Part shown: in pieces, positions 34,016 to 47,050 of the stretch | Layout of the letters: every line of letters begins with the position of its first letter | Position numbering within the stretch: position 1 is the first letter of the stretch | Assembly: GCA_036346255.1 (NCBI GenBank) | Contig: CM070625.1 | Span: forward strand, 35,654,520 to 35,718,519 | From: Ampelocalamus luodianensis | Taxonomy: Eukaryota; Streptophyta; Magnoliopsida; Poales; Poaceae | Direction of reading: 5' to 3' | Length of the DNA: 64,000 nucleotides | Translations under genes and position numbers: made by a program | Notes under the pieces: model-generated | Told to the model about the DNA's origin: nothing | The model's input: the letters and a program-made list of their open reading frames with translations, nothing else | Databases searched by the model: none

Positions 34016-36388
34016 CAGTGGCGGACCCCAATTTAGGTTAAACGGAACGACCAACTAGTATTATCCGATAACAAAGCAAGACATACATAATACACGTCGC
34101 TATCGCTGTAAATAGAGCATATGACACTAAATGAACTCAAAACTACAATCCGCATCATGTGAACATACAAAGACAGGTAAAATGTAAAAAAATGTACCTC
34201 ATCAATTAAGTCTGTAGCTACGACAGCATTCCCGCTTGCACCGGTACTTGGGGTCGATCCACTCGACGCAATGGTAAAATAGCTCTTCAAATCTAGCAAA
34301 TCAAATAATCAACCAATCACAATCCAATGGAATTCCTGGACAATAGCGTAATATAAATGATAAATTACTGGAACCGAATCAACCAATTCTTACCCTTGCC
34401 TTTGAACTTAGACCTGACATTTTGAGAAGCCATCCCAATTTCTAGCCACTGGACCCCACCAGCCACCTTGCCTCCTCTCCGCAACCGCAAGCAGGAAGAG
34501 ACCTTTCAGACTTCAGTTTTGAGCTTTTCTCACAATCTCATATTCTCATTCAGTCATTTTCAGTTTCTCACGGTCTCATGACTCTCAGAATCTCAATCTC
34601 TCACGGTCTCACCTCACTACCTTAGTCAGAGTTCAGACTTCACACAGTCACCTCTAGTCGACTAGTCCTTTACACTCTACAGGCTACAGCTCTACTCAGT
34701 TCTCACTTCTCATATCTCAGTACTCACCTGTCCAAATATGCCCAGTCACCCAAACCCAAGTGGCCATTGCCGTAATGCCTAAGTCTCGGAGTCTCCAGCT
34801 CACTGGCTGGACCAGCTCCTCGGCCCCCGCCCCGCTGCTTGCCGACGACGACGGCCCGACCCCGACACCGTAGCCCACCACGGCACCACGCGCCCATGCC
34901 ACGCTGGTGTGCCGCCACGCGCAGCCTTCGTGATGGAGGCGGGGTGCCCAATCTTTCGATGAGATTGATAACTATCGATTTTGGTGGAGGTGACTCTCGT
35001 GATCCGACTACAATCGTACGACGACGATTGCGTCTTAGCAATCGTTGAACCAACTCCGAGATGTTATTGACCGGCTGGAAGCGCGATCAACCTGAACACG
35101 AGGTTCAATTCCTGCGAGCAATCGAAGAACTAGCAAGAATAAAATATAGGCAATCTGATATTGCGAATAAGAATGTAGCGTAGATGGTATTTAAAAACAA
35201 ATGTGCGATCCCGAAGGCTGTCTTGATAGGTGGTCATCCGACACAACTAAAGAACAGAAGTTTGCACAATGGCTAAACCTAAACTCAACGAAATCCGAGT
35301 TCTAGCAATGGGAGACGGTGGCTCCTATATGGGAAGACGACCAGGGGTGGCGGCCAGGGAAGTGGATGCACGTCCCTAGGGTTACAAGGCCCATGGGCCC
35401 AAGAGGAGGTGGCGCAACACCCTTTTTACTAGGGCTCAAAAATAGACATGGATTGTTTTGTTGATTGTGGCCGGTTCGGCTAGAATTTGAAGCTCAAGTT
35501 GGATCCATTGGAAAGTAGACTTGATAAGATTTCAATGAAGTCCAAGAACGTCCCAAACGGAGTCCGTATGAAGAAGTTATGACCGTTTGAACTTAGTGCT
35601 GTCGCAGTAGTCTAAACTCGAATCCAGAACGAGCCCAACTCGAACTCTTGCTTGGCTCAGACCCAAAAGTGACGTGATGACCTCCATTATGCCTCCTATG
35701 CTTGTCCATGACTCCACATACCTCTACTTGATCATTTTCCGTGTTCCTAAGCACAATTAAATCATTTGCATTAGCTAGCAGTCTATTCTCAGTAATATGT
35801 AAACCTATGAACAAATTCACCTAGTGATTAAGTTGGCGAGCACGAGCTCGAGTAATTGGTCCTTGTAACACTGGTTATGGATCAGTTGTGTGTGTAGGCG
35901 TGGTTGTATCCAAGTTAGGGATGTCCTCATCACTTCGCCCTGGCTGCTACCCTGCGTCGCGCGCCCGCAGTGTGCCTCCTGCCCGCGTGCCGCCTTCGCA
36001 GTTCGCCCTATGCCGCTCGGCCGTGCGCCACCTAGGTCAGAAATGGGGGCAAATGAAATGGGGTTTGGGGTGGGGAAGCGAACGGGAAGAGGCAGCAGTG
36101 GCTGTTGGCAGTGGGAGAAGAAGGGCTTGCTGCCTGGCTATGGCTTGTGGGCTGAGTGGGCTGTGGCCTGTGGGGCTGTGGGCTAAGTGGCCTGGGCTGT
36201 CGGCAATAGGAGAACTGAGATTCTGAGAAGGCATTGGAAGACGCCATTCCACATTTCCACCAGGCACTCGTAGGGGAAGTGACGCTGCTCCGCTCGCCGA
36301 GGTCCGGGAAGGAGGGGGGTTTACCTCTAGTGCCAGCGGCTACCTCAGGCACCCGCCCAGCCTTGCCCTATAGCTGGGTCCACCCCTG
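34016..36388. mobile_element. hAT-type element containing a nested solo LTR
   Basis: The ends are CAGTGGCGGACCC and the complementary GGGTCCACCCCTG, flanked by a perfect 8-bp duplication, GTCCCATG (34008-34015 and 36389-36396). This is diagnostic of hAT. Its own sequence is about 1.37 kb once the 1002-bp LTR (34931-35932) and one target copy are removed. A minus-strand frame at 34200-34299 (LDLKSYFTIASS start) may be a remnant of a transposase first exon. No BED or DDE domain remains. Confidence 0.8.
34931..35932 (-). mobile_element. 1002-bp solo LTR, copy 1
   Basis: The unit has TGATG...CATCA ends and a perfect 5-bp duplication, CTTCG (34926-34930 and 35933-35937). It is the inverted counterpart of the unit at 54179-60776, and both are 1002 bp after removal of the later insertion there. 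On the minus strand its first 130 bases encode DEDIPNLDTT, a stop, then GPITRARARQLN, a motif typical of the C-terminal tail of gypsy polyproteins. The coding tail therefore overlaps the LTR. No primer site or second LTR is attached, so it is a solo LTR. Confidence 0.8.
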
Positions 36389-36722
36389 GTCCCATGCATG
36401 ACATTGCAAGCAACATCGAAGTAGTCACTTTCTTTCGAGTAGGTTGCAAGTTGTACGATAGTACTAGCTAGTAGTACTAGTCTTATTTAGATTTAGCTAG
36501 CTAATTAAGCTAGGATTCTTTTTTTGTTTCTAGATTCTCGTGGTACTCTGCCATTACATCCAAAAAATACTACGGTATATCAAGGAACATTCGACTGGGA
36601 AACTTTTGAGAACTTTCAAATAGGAATTGAAAAGTTGGAACTAGAATAAAACCGTCAAAATAAGTTGATCTCTGATAACAGGCGGTTATCATAGACGGTT
36701 CAGAAACCGTCTGTGATACGAA

Positions 36723-37020
36723 TATCACAGACAGTTTTTATATTAAACCCGTCTGTGAAGGCGAGTATCACAGACGGTTCTATACACGAACCGTCTGTGA
36801 AGGCATAGTATCACAGACGGTTATATGGACAAACCGTCTGTGATACGCAGAGTATCACAGACGGTTTATAGAAAGAACCATTTGTGATATTCTTCGTATC
36901 ACAAACGGTTTGTATATAGAACCTTCTGTGATACTATGCCTTCATAGATGGTTCGTGTATAGAACCGTCTGTGATACTAGCCTTCACAGACGGGTTTAAT
37001 ACAAAAATCGTCTGTGATAG
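36723..37020. repeat. 298-bp near-palindrome of CCGTCTGTGA repeats
   Basis: Arms 36723-36866 and 36876-37020 are reverse complements with few mismatches around a 9-base loop, TATAGAAAG. Each arm contains about five copies of TATCACAGACGGTT alternating in orientation. Two further small hairpins of the same motif precede it at 36676-36720. It may be a foldback MITE or a CACTA subterminal region. Confidence 0.85.
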
Positions 37021-37170
37021 TTCATTACACTAAGTACATTTTTACTGATTTTTGGCTAGCTTCAGGAATTTCTAGCCATGCCCTCTGAAAACAAGCATGT
37101 AGAAAAATAGATACATTTACATATACATCACAGATAATCAATTGTCGACAAACTCAATCTGATAATTACT

Positions 37171-40100
37171 TGTGAGGACCCGGAATATTTAACTAGTAAC
37201 ACTTAACCTCCAAATGGTTCTAGCATTACTATTTAAACATTCTAAGCCTCGATGGGCATATGTTTCCCAGAATTGCAACATATGCACATCATCACAAAAT
37301 TACACATCACTTCCATACAACATACAACGCTAAGTCAACAACGACATACAGTAAAGTTATTACAAAAGAGAGCCGACCGGCCAAATAGATCAATATACAA
37401 GAATGACAGCGGAAGCAAAAGCGCCATAAGATGGCTAGAACAAAAGTCGACCGGTTAGCCACACACCCACAAGGCAACCGACCGGGCCGCCAAGCTAGTC
37501 GCCCCGCAAACTACCACAACACAGCTCGCAAAAGTGAGGCCCCTCAGGCTCACCTCCTTCCTCTGCAACAAAACAATTAAGCATAGCATCTGAGTACAAA
37601 GATTGTCTTTGTACCCGCAAGACTGACGTGTGGAATAGCAGACCTATTCATAAACTACATGCAAGCTTATTTAGGTGGAGGTTGTATGTCTCATTTTGCA
37701 TGAAGCCAACTTTATTTGCAATAATGTAATATATTTCAAAAGCAAGTTTGCAAATCTGTTTTGCTATCAAAGTATAAAGAAGTAAAGATACATACAAGTA
37801 ACCACGGAAGTGACTATCCCAATAGCCACCACAACATAGCACAATCCCGATTCGTACCACCCATCAAGTTTTAATTTAAAAGGTTGTAGTCTAACTCTTG
37901 AAAGACCTCCCAAGCGTGTCCATAACCTAGGGCGAGGCTATTCGAATAGTTTTAACCCCGCAGGTGTACCAATGTACCCACACTGAGATCGCCTTTAAGC
38001 CAAAACACACTTCCAAGGTATGCCGGCACGGCTAAGTCCTACGAGACGCTTTCCAATATTGTGTATTAACTACGAGCCGCTCAGTATGGGTAGAAACACC
38101 ATACGCTTACATTGCAAGCGAAAGACAACAAATCCCATCCCGGTGAAGTCTTTCGACACTACAATGCTCCCAACACCATCCCTCCCGCGACCTCCTGCGA
38201 CCGGAGCCAATACACGCCAAAGTACTAAGTCAAGAGAGGTCCCATACCCTCTAGTGTGGTTAGCACGCTAAAATGCTTGGTTTAGTGTAACAAGATGTTC
38301 GGTCCTTGTTGACTCAGGCACCATTCCAATCACACCCGAAAATCACACCATCATACCATTGTGCCCAAGTCTAAATCATTTTGTTTTCAGTTTTAGTTTT
38401 CATAAGTAGACATGGCACAAGATGGAAATCATAATACATAATAAGCTTGTGTGATCAAGGTTATCGACAAGTCGATAACCGCCCATTTCTACCGGCTAAG
38501 CATGGCTAAGCAATTAATTCGCAACTACTAAGTGACAAGAGCCCCTCCACGAACCCTAAATCACAGCAAGTAACCTAGGCTCAAGGTAGTAGAGGATAAT
38601 CATTTGCTAAGGAAATGCATCTACTAGGCCAACTATTAAAACAAAGTAGCAATGCATACATAGAATTTGTAATCAACATAAATACTTAAAATACTGGGAT
38701 TAACATGATCAAACTGCTTGCCTTCTTGCTGTTGCTCAATATGTTGTGGAGGATCGTTCTCGAGTTACCGCAAATGTCGAATCCTGCGAAAAGGCAAAAG
38801 AACCAAGAACAACCAATAAGACTAGCAACACTTAAACAAAAGAGCAAGCAAAAATTATCCAAATACAACGAAATTTATACACAAGGTAGAATACAAATAT
38901 ACCAAGACATAGAAACTGGAAAAACCTAATTTGGATTTGTGGTGCAAAAGATATTACTTAAAAACTCATTTTCGGCCATAATTAGCACTGTAGCAAAAAT
39001 ATTTTCTAGAAAGATTTTGGAGCTGAAATTTTTATGGTAGCTACCTACTGGTATAGTGGTAACCCATATAAAATTTTAGGTCATTTGGAGTTAAGATGAT
39101 TTAGTTATGATTTTTCTAAGTTCTACAACTAGCATATCTCATTTCTTAGGAACATGAATAGAGACAAAGCCTAGATCAAATTAAAGCATGTCTACAGGCC
39201 AAATTTACTGGTTGAGTTTGCTTAGTTTGCAACTACAGAGAGGAAGTTATGTGTTTTACAAATTTTCCATGAATTCCTAGACATCATTTTCCATTAAACA
39301 AGATCATGTTGTTTAAATCATTTTCTGCTACAAAACAGGGCCTAATTTCATTCTCAGATTTAAGTTCATACTATAACAAAGCTACAAAGAATGGAATCAT
39401 TCAAAAGGAGTTAAAATGACAAAGTTATGCACTTTGAAATTTGAAACAAAGAAAAGACTTAGGAAACTTTGAGCTCTCGGAGGTCCAACCGAATCGAAGA
39501 CAAAGGAGAGGTCGTGGGCCGATCTTGCATCGCAGGCCACAGACCTCGGCACAGCAGACGGAAGACCTCCTCCCAAGATCGGGAGGTCCGGACCGTTGAG
39601 ATCGATCCAACGCCACGACCGCTGCATGCACAGCGACGCAGAGGAGGTCCTCGCGCTAACGGAGGTCGTGGACCGTCGATCAAGATCCGCGATCCCGAGC
39701 ACTAGGGAAGTTCCTAAGACTAAGCTCTACGAGGAGGTCCAGCCCGCTAGATCTAGATCTAACGGTCCGAGCCGAAGGGGAGGTCCTAAAGCTACGGATC
39801 TAAACGGAGGAGGTCCTCAACGGTCTAGATCTCCAGAGGGAGGTCTGAGCGCTAAGGATTTTACAAACGAGATCTAACGCTCAGATCTAAACCGGGGAGG
39901 TCGTGAACGGCTAGGATTGAGCCTAAGAGGTCTGAGCGGGGTTGTCTTTATAAAAGACCCGGGACAGCTTTTTACAAAGAGGACCCCAAGGGTGGTCCTG
40001 AGGTGGTCTTTGCAAAAATAGCCAAGGAAGGTCTTTTTGCAAAGACGACCCCGAGGGTGGTCTCCGAAAAATGACCGAGGGAGGTCTTTTTACGCACGGG

Positions 40101-42061
40101 AAAAGATCTAAACGGCTAGGATTTAACCAGGGTGGTCCTAGACGGTTAGGATCGACCCAAGGGGAGGTCTTAGCGCGCAAGATTAACACAGAGCCAGATC
40201 TAACGGCCAAGAGCTAATCCCAGGAGGTCTTTAACGGCGGAGATTACTCTAGGAGGTCTTGGGACTTAGAAATTTACACGGAAAAACTTTCTACGGTCCA
40301 GATCTGACATGGGGTGGTCTTAAACGGTTAAGATCTAACTAGGGGGAGGCCTTACACTTAAGGGTTTTCACGGAAGGGATCAAAAGGTCCAGATCTAGCC
40401 CTAGGGAGGTCTTAGACGGCCACGATGGACTCGAGGAGGTCCAAAGACTTGACAAAACGCGGCAAGGTCAGAGCTCGACGGTGAGCTGCCGCAAGACGTC
40501 GCCGACGACTGTGGCCACGGCGGCGGAACCAAAGCCACCAAAATGAAGCTAATAGTATTGCGAACCCAACGGAGGTGCTTTTGACGGCGCGATGGCCTTG
40601 AACGCCGCGAGCCGAGCGAGGCGGAGGACCGGTTTTCGGCAAAACCGAAACACGAAAGGGAGCGCCACGAGCTATCCTAGCTAGACCTTAAGCTCTAAGG
40701 GACTAAAATGAACTCACCAGGGCACGTGGGTGGTCCAGAGGAGGTCGGAGGAGTGCCGGCGGAGCGCTTCACCGGAGATGAGGAAGATAACGACGATAGT
40801 GGCTCTGAGCAATTATAGAGAGAAAGGGTGATGAGGAACACTTCGCGATGACCTTAGGTGGCTTCGTAACCAAGGAATCGAGTGGAGGAACCTCACCGAG
40901 ATGGGGACGAAGGAGTGCCCTTACGCCGCAACTCGCGAAGTCTCCAACCAGTTGCTCTGTGAAAACAACCCAAACCGGAGTTAGGGACGACTTTGTGATG
41001 ACCAGGGCCTTCAGGAAACAAGATTAGGCAAGAGGACCACCGAGGACCCAAGTTCACCAATGGAGCTCACGCGCCGTAAATGGCGAAATGAGCTCAAGGT
41101 GAGATTTGGCGCCAACCTTATAGAAAGGTTTGGGAGGGCGACGGAGGTAGAAGGGGACTAGAGGAAAGCCTCTGAGGTGCTCAAGTAGCTCAGAGTCGAT
41201 CGAGCTCGAGGACAGAGGCTTAATGGCGATGGGACAAAAGAGAGGTTGTCGCGCGAGAAAACGAGGCGAGGAGGCGGTAAGGCGAGGCAAGGCGACACGG
41301 TTGACAATGAGAGGGCTCCAGCTGTTGTAGGGCCCCACGAAGTGATCGACATCGCCACGCTTCACTGCAAGACGCGCACGCCGCGCATGGCGGAAAGAGG
41401 AAGAAGAAGAAATGTAAGAGGAGGTCGGGGTGGTGCGGAGCGTTGGATTTCAAATCCAACGGCTCACACGGGGACCAGGGCCAAGCTCTGCGGCCTAGTG
41501 ACTCGACTCGAGCGAGTCAATTGGTCTGGTCGGACTCGGTCCGACTGAGCCCGAGTCCGACTCACCCTAACTTTGGGTTTCAAGCAGATCTGAAGTTTGG
41601 GGATTTAATTGAAGTAGCAAACTCACTCCAAAAATTATGAAACTTTTACAGGAGCTTGCTAGTTGAGTTATTGACCTTGTATAATTTTTGCAGAGGTTTT
41701 GTGCTATACATTTTCCTCCAAAATTCAACAAGGTGCTGGTCCACGCTTGACCAGATTTTGAACAGGTTTGACTGACCTCCAAAATATTCAAACAATTTCT
41801 AAAAATTGTGAAACTTTTCAGAGGGGTCACAAACCATTCCAAGAACTTAGGAAAAATATTTCCAGGAGATCATCACAAGATGGAACAAGGATGACTAAGA
41901 AGAATAAGATGTGGGTCGAAATGACTTGTGATCTTTGTATTCCCATAATCTCTTTACAACAATTGTCCAAAGCACACAGGAAATACAAGATGTAAGAAAA
42001 AGTTTTAATTTCCCCTCATTTTCTTACATTTGAAACACAAGCCTAACATTGGGATGTTACA
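37171..42061 (-). repeat. 3' LTR of the second gypsy element
   Basis: 4891 bp, TGTGAGGACCCGG to GGGATGTTACA on the plus strand. It includes a degenerate GGAGGTC array (about 39470-40450). Open frames inside it are not conserved features of the family. Confidence 0.95.
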
Positions 42062-42064
42062 ATT

Positions 42065-42075
42065 CTCCCCCCCTT
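42065..42075 (-). promoter_or_regulatory. Polypurine tract of the second gypsy element
   Basis: The plus strand reads CTCCCCCCCTT, so the element strand reads AAGGGGGGGAG immediately before the 3' LTR. Confidence 0.85.
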
Positions 42076-42101
42076 ACAAGAATCTCGACCCGAGATTCCG
42101 T

Positions 42102-43552
42102 TTACTCGGAGAAGAAAGAAGGAAAATCTGCACGAAGGCGATCCTCTCGCTCCCAAGTTGCCTCATCTTCAGAATGGTTCGACCACTGAACCTTAAGGAA
42201 CTTGATGACACGGTTCCTTGTTCTCCGCTCAGATTCCTCAAGAATGCGAACAGGATGCTCGCGATAGGTCAAATCCTCCTGCACATCGAGAATTTCCAAC
42301 GGAGTTTCCTCAGTTGGGACACGGAGGCACTTTTTCAGGTGTGAAACATGGAACACATCATGCACCCCCTCAAGTGCAGCTGGCAGCTCCAATCTATATG
42401 CAACTGCTCCAACTCTCTCGACGATACGATAAGGCCCAACATATCGAGGAGCCAACTTGCCCTTGATGCCAAAACGCTGATGGCCCTTCAAGGGTGAGAC
42501 TTTGAGATACACAAAGTCGTTGGGCTCAAAGCTCAACTCACGGCGACGGCGATCTGCATAGCTCTTTGTCCGGATGGGCGTGCGCAGATGCTCGCGATCA
42601 ATCTGAACGACTTTCGCCTCATTGATCGAATCGGGCCGAAATCGCCGCCACCGCCTCACTAGTTCAATGGGGTTCTACATCTCCTTCCATACAAAGCCTC
42701 AAATGGTGCCATGCCAAGACGGCTCAAAGCCGTTGTTGTAGGAGAACTCAAAGAAATGGTAGGCACTTCTCCCACTTCTTCCCATAGGAAAGAACACAAG
42801 CACGAGCATATCTTCCAACACTTGGTTGACTCGCTCCGTCTCGCCATCACCGAGGATGAAAAGTCAGATTGAAATGAAGGCGGGTCCCCATAGCCTCTGC
42901 GCACTATGCCAAAACCGCGAGGTGAAAAGCGCACCACGATCGAAATAATCGTCTTCGCACACCGTGAAGACTCACAATCCTCGAGACATAAAGTTCGCCA
43001 AAGGCCCCACACGGCCGAAGTCTTGACGGAAGGAAATGTGCCACTTTAGTCAACCCGCCGATCACGACCCAAATAGCATCATTCCTTTGGACGAGCGGGC
43101 AATCCGGTGATGAAGTCCATGCCAACGAATCCCACTTCCACTCGCACCGCAAAGGCTCAAGAAGACCTGGCTGACGCCGATGTTCGCCTTCACACGACAA
43201 AGACACGCCGCACTCGCAACGAACTTGGCAATCTCGCTTCATTCGGGTCCACCAGAATCTCTGGACGAAGGTCCTGATACATCTTGGTAGCCCCGGGATG
43301 GATAGACAAAGGAGAATCATGGGCTTCGCGGAGAATCAAATTCCGCAATTCCATGACCTTAGGAACCACAAGGCGCTGCCCAAACCACACAACGCCATGC
43401 TCATCCTCTGAAAAGCACTTGGCCATCCCATCCTTGATGTTCTGCTTGATCTGGCTCACACCGGCATCTGTCTGCTGTGCCGCCTTGATTTGGTCCACCA
43501 AGGTGGGTCGCACAACCAATGTAGCAAGAGAACCGTGCTCGATCAAACCCAA
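42102..43552 (-). pseudogene. Integrase and chromodomain-like C terminus
   Basis: The minus-strand fragment 43552-43190 has the zinc-binding part (IHPGATKMYQDL). 43320-42660 holds the broken integrase core, with several frameshifts. 42659-42102 is an intact 185-codon stretch including LAPRYVGPYRIVERVGAVAY, HVSHLKKCLRVP and, at the end, VQWSNHSEDEATWE, the chromodomain-like segment of chromovirus integrases. The product inserts the cDNA into chromatin. The core shifts mean no continuous product as read. Confidence 0.85.
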
Positions 43553-43600
43553 ATTGAGGCGCTGGAATTCTGAAATGAGGGTAGGTCGCCGCTTGGAGCA

Positions 43601-45371
43601 TCAACATGTTGCAATACACCTTCCGATCGAGTGCATCAAGAACGACATTGGCCTTGCCCGATGGTACCGAATACCCATGTCATAGTCCTTGATCAATTCC
43701 AACCATCTTCTTTGCCCGAGGTTCAGATCTGGTGGGTGAACAAGTACTTCAAGCTCTTGTGGTGGAATACACCTCACAACGGTTACCAATCGATAATGCC
43801 AAACCTTGAGTGCATGGACCACAGAGCTAACTCCAAGTCATGAGTAGGATAGTTGAGTTCATGAGGCCTCAATGCCGCGATGCATAGGCCACAACCTTGC
43901 CTTCCCGCATAAGAACACAACCTGCACTGACGAGAAGCATCACAATAGATATCAAAACTCTTGTGAATATCAGGGAGAACAAGCACTGGGGCTGAGGTCA
44001 ACCGCTTCTTGAGTTCCTGAAAACTCACATCACAAGCAGCGGACCACTCAAACTTCTTGTCTTTCTTGAGCAACTCGGTCATAGGCTTTGCAATCTTGGA
44101 GAAATTCTCAATAAAGCGGCGATAGTAGCCAGCCAAACCAAGAAAACTCCGCACATCGGTGACTGACTTGGGCTGACCCCAAGATAGCACATCACTGACC
44201 TTGCTAGGATCCACAGCCACACCTCCTGCTGAAAGAACATGGCCTAAGAATGCCACTTCCTTCAACCAGAACTCGCACTTGCTGAATTTGGCATACAACT
44301 GGTGTTCACGCAGCTTGCCCAATACAAGCTTAAGATGCTCAGCATGCTCTTCTTCACTCTTGGAGTAGATAAGGATATCATCGATGAATACCACCACGAA
44401 CCTATCCAAATACTCCATGAATACTGAGTTCATTAGATTCATGAATAAAGCAGGAGCATTAGTCAAACCAAAGGACATGACGGTGTACTCGTAAAGGCCA
44501 TAACGAGTAGCAAAAGCCGTCTTAGGAATATCCTCGGTCCTGATCCTGACTTGATGATAGCCCAATCTCAAGTCAATCTTGAGAAGACTCGTGCTCAGGC
44601 CAACCGATCGAAAAGATCATCAATACGGGGCAAAGGATACTTGTTCTTTACCGTCACCTCATTAAGCGGACGGTAATCAACACACATGCGCAAGGTCTTG
44701 TCCTTCTTCTTCACAAAGATAATCGACAACCCCAAGGAGATGAGCTAGGGCGGATAAAACCCTTCTCTTGCAGCTCACCCATTGCTTCTTGACTCCTCCA
44801 ACTCATTAGGAGGCATGCGACACGGCCTCTTAGAAATAGGGCGATACCGGCAACAACTCTATCACAAACTCGGATCGCGAACAGAGGCATCCCCGTAAAT
44901 CTTCAGAAAGACATCCGCGGCCACACACGGTGGGGGCGTCGCGAATCTCCAATCTTGGCTTTGCTTCAAGGACATAGAGATGGGGCTCGCAATCGCGCGA
45001 AAACCCAACCTCGTTCACCAAGGGTCGGTGAGATAGACAATCTTCCCGCACAATCGATTTGCCCCAAGTGTTGGGACAACCAATCCATGCCAAGAATCAC
45101 ATCCAAGCGCGCGAGTCGAGTAGAATAAGATTCGCCAAGAACCCTACGCCTTCGATGTGGATAGGAACATCCCAAGATACCGTGTCGCTCTCATTTCCAA
45201 CCCGAGAGCGAATCGCCAGTGGAATCCCGAGGAACACAGAAGCCCACAATCAACAAAGAAAAGACCTCGAAATAAAAGAATGCGAGGCCCCGAGTCAAAT
45301 AAAATCGTAGCGGGACGCAAATCAACAAGGAGCGCATCTAACACCACGCCGGTGCCTCTGTGCCTCCTCAC
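43601..45371 (-). pseudogene. Protease, reverse transcriptase and RNase H
   Basis: The protease active site is visible as LFDSG near 45250 but is frame-broken right after. RT is clearest in 44571-43783, with RLGYHQVRI, FATRYGLYEYTVMSFGLTNA and VVVFIDDILIYSKSEEEHAE, where the FIDD catalytic pair is intact. The connection and RNase H start (FDIYCDASRQ) follow near 43960 and then shift frame. The upstream RT portion (44572-44830) is also shifted. The order matches the Tekay element at 9238. The breaks sit mainly in GC-rich CHG contexts. Confidence 0.85.
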
Positions 45372-45539
45372 CGAGATATGATTGACTCGGCCGCCCCCAA
45401 GCCCGGGTCTTCGGTCGTCGTGGTGACCACTCCTTGCCCGCGCCCTCCATTAGGACGAGGCCGCTCCAGCTTTCTTAGGACAACTACTCGCGTAGTGGCC
45501 CTTGTCGTGGCGAGAGAAGCGGTGACGCCGGCCGCGGGG

Positions 45540-46442
45540 TTACGGGAACACCTGCTGGCTGGTCGCAGCGCACGTGGATCGAGCCACGCCTCGCGGAGGA
45601 CGTGGAGCTGTGCCGAAGGCCTCGGCGGTAGGGAAGCTCGAGGACGGGCCACCGTGCAGTCCAACACGGGACGAACGAGGCCGGCCTGCGGACCGGGCCG
45701 GGCCTCCCACTTGCGCTGCGGGACTCGCCGGCGCTCGCCTTGTGCTTTCGGCGATGATGGCCTTGTCCACCAAGGTCCGGAAGTCGGGAAGTCCACGATA
45801 GAGAGCTTGTCCCGAAGCTCCTCGCACAAACCTCCATGAACTTCTCCTGCTTGGCCTCACTGGCAGCCACCACGGGAGCGCACTCGCCAGATGGTTGAAC
45901 TCGTGGAGGTACTCAGTCACAGATTTGCGTCCCTGTTTGAGCGCAAGGAACTCCTTCTTCTTCAGCTTCATCAGGCCGGCGGGGACATGGGCCCGACGGA
46001 AAGCTAACCGGAACTCCTCCCACGAGACCACGTGTCCCGCAGGCTGCATGGCGAGGAAATTCTCCCACCATGAGAGTGCCGCACCCTCCAGCTGATGAGA
46101 TGCGAAAAGTGCCCGCTCCTGCTCCTGACACTGAGCAACGTTGAGCTTCCGCTCAACCAGACGCAGCCAGTCGTCTGCGTCCAAGGGATCCTCGGACCGG
46201 GAGAAGGTGGGAGGCTGCGTACGGAGGAACTCCGCAAGTCCCCCACGAGCCTGGTGACCACCTCCAGATCCAGAGGCACCAGAGGGAGTAGAGGTGTTCC
46301 TGGCGATGACCTCCAGCACCCTGCGGTCCTCCGAACGATTGCGTTCGATCTGCATGAGGACTTCCGCCATGGTCGGAGGAGGGGGAAGCTCCTCATCGGG
46401 ACTACCCGGCTGATTCCGGCCGCTACGTGTCCCACCAGCCAT
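45540..46442 (-). pseudogene. Gag of the second gypsy element
   Basis: It starts with MAGGTRSGRNQPGSPDEE 592 bases downstream of the primer site. Residues about 70-190 are the gag domain, with LAEFLRTQPPTFSRSEDPLD, LSWWENF and LKKKEFLALKQGRKSVTEYL. The frame shifts after about residue 190, and parts of the C-terminal half can be followed in another frame. A CCHC zinc-knuckle remnant (KGHYASSCP) is readable around 45480-45530 with its first cysteines obscured. The domain is intact but the protein is not. Confidence 0.85.
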
Positions 46443-47033
46443 CCTGATTCACTAAGATAAGTTAGCTACAAGCCCGAGATAAAAAGAAGCAAAGAAATGC
46501 AAACTCAATAAAAAGGGCTCAGGAATAACCACCAAGAGTACAAGACCAAAAATCACCAAATCGACTTCCTGAAACGACTAACCCGTATGGAAGAACGAGT
46601 AATCGTTTGAGAAGACCCAAAATTTCAGAACTAAAACCTGGCTCAAAGCAGCCCAAAAATCAAGGTATAACCACCTAATATAGTATAGGCATTAGCTAAT
46701 CTCATATCACTTCTTACCCTTTTATTCCCACAAGTTTTAGTCGAATTATCCTCTCATTTCCTACCTTATTTACTCACCACTAGCTAGCTGTCCAAATTCC
46801 TTCCTCCAAGCTCTCATGTTTCTCCCAAAACCAAGTTAATCGATAAAGGCTAATTTTTGAAAGGAGGAGAGGAACAACTTTTCAAAACTTAAGTGAGAGT
46901 AAGGTGAGATGAGCAAGCTAAGATAGGTAAGGAGTAAATTCTGAGAACTTACTTAAGTTTTCGTAAACTATTTGAAAGTAAGTTTTCAAAGTATCCTAGA
47001 GGCGACCAAGCTAGGGGTTTCTACGGTCAGTAT

Positions 47034-47046
47034 GGCTCTGATACCA
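47034..47046 (-). promoter_or_regulatory. Primer binding site, initiator tRNA-Met
   Basis: GGCTCTGATACCA on the plus strand gives TGGTATCAGAGCC on the element strand, the canonical 13-base site, 4 bases from the 5' LTR. Confidence 0.95.
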
Positions 47047-47050
47047 ACTT

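Noticed and set aside
35888..36352. Trp/Gly-rich and Pro/Ser-rich frames near the right end of the hAT element
   Set aside because: The frames overlap on both strands in GC-rich sequence with repeats such as GGGCTGTGG. No transposase motif is present.
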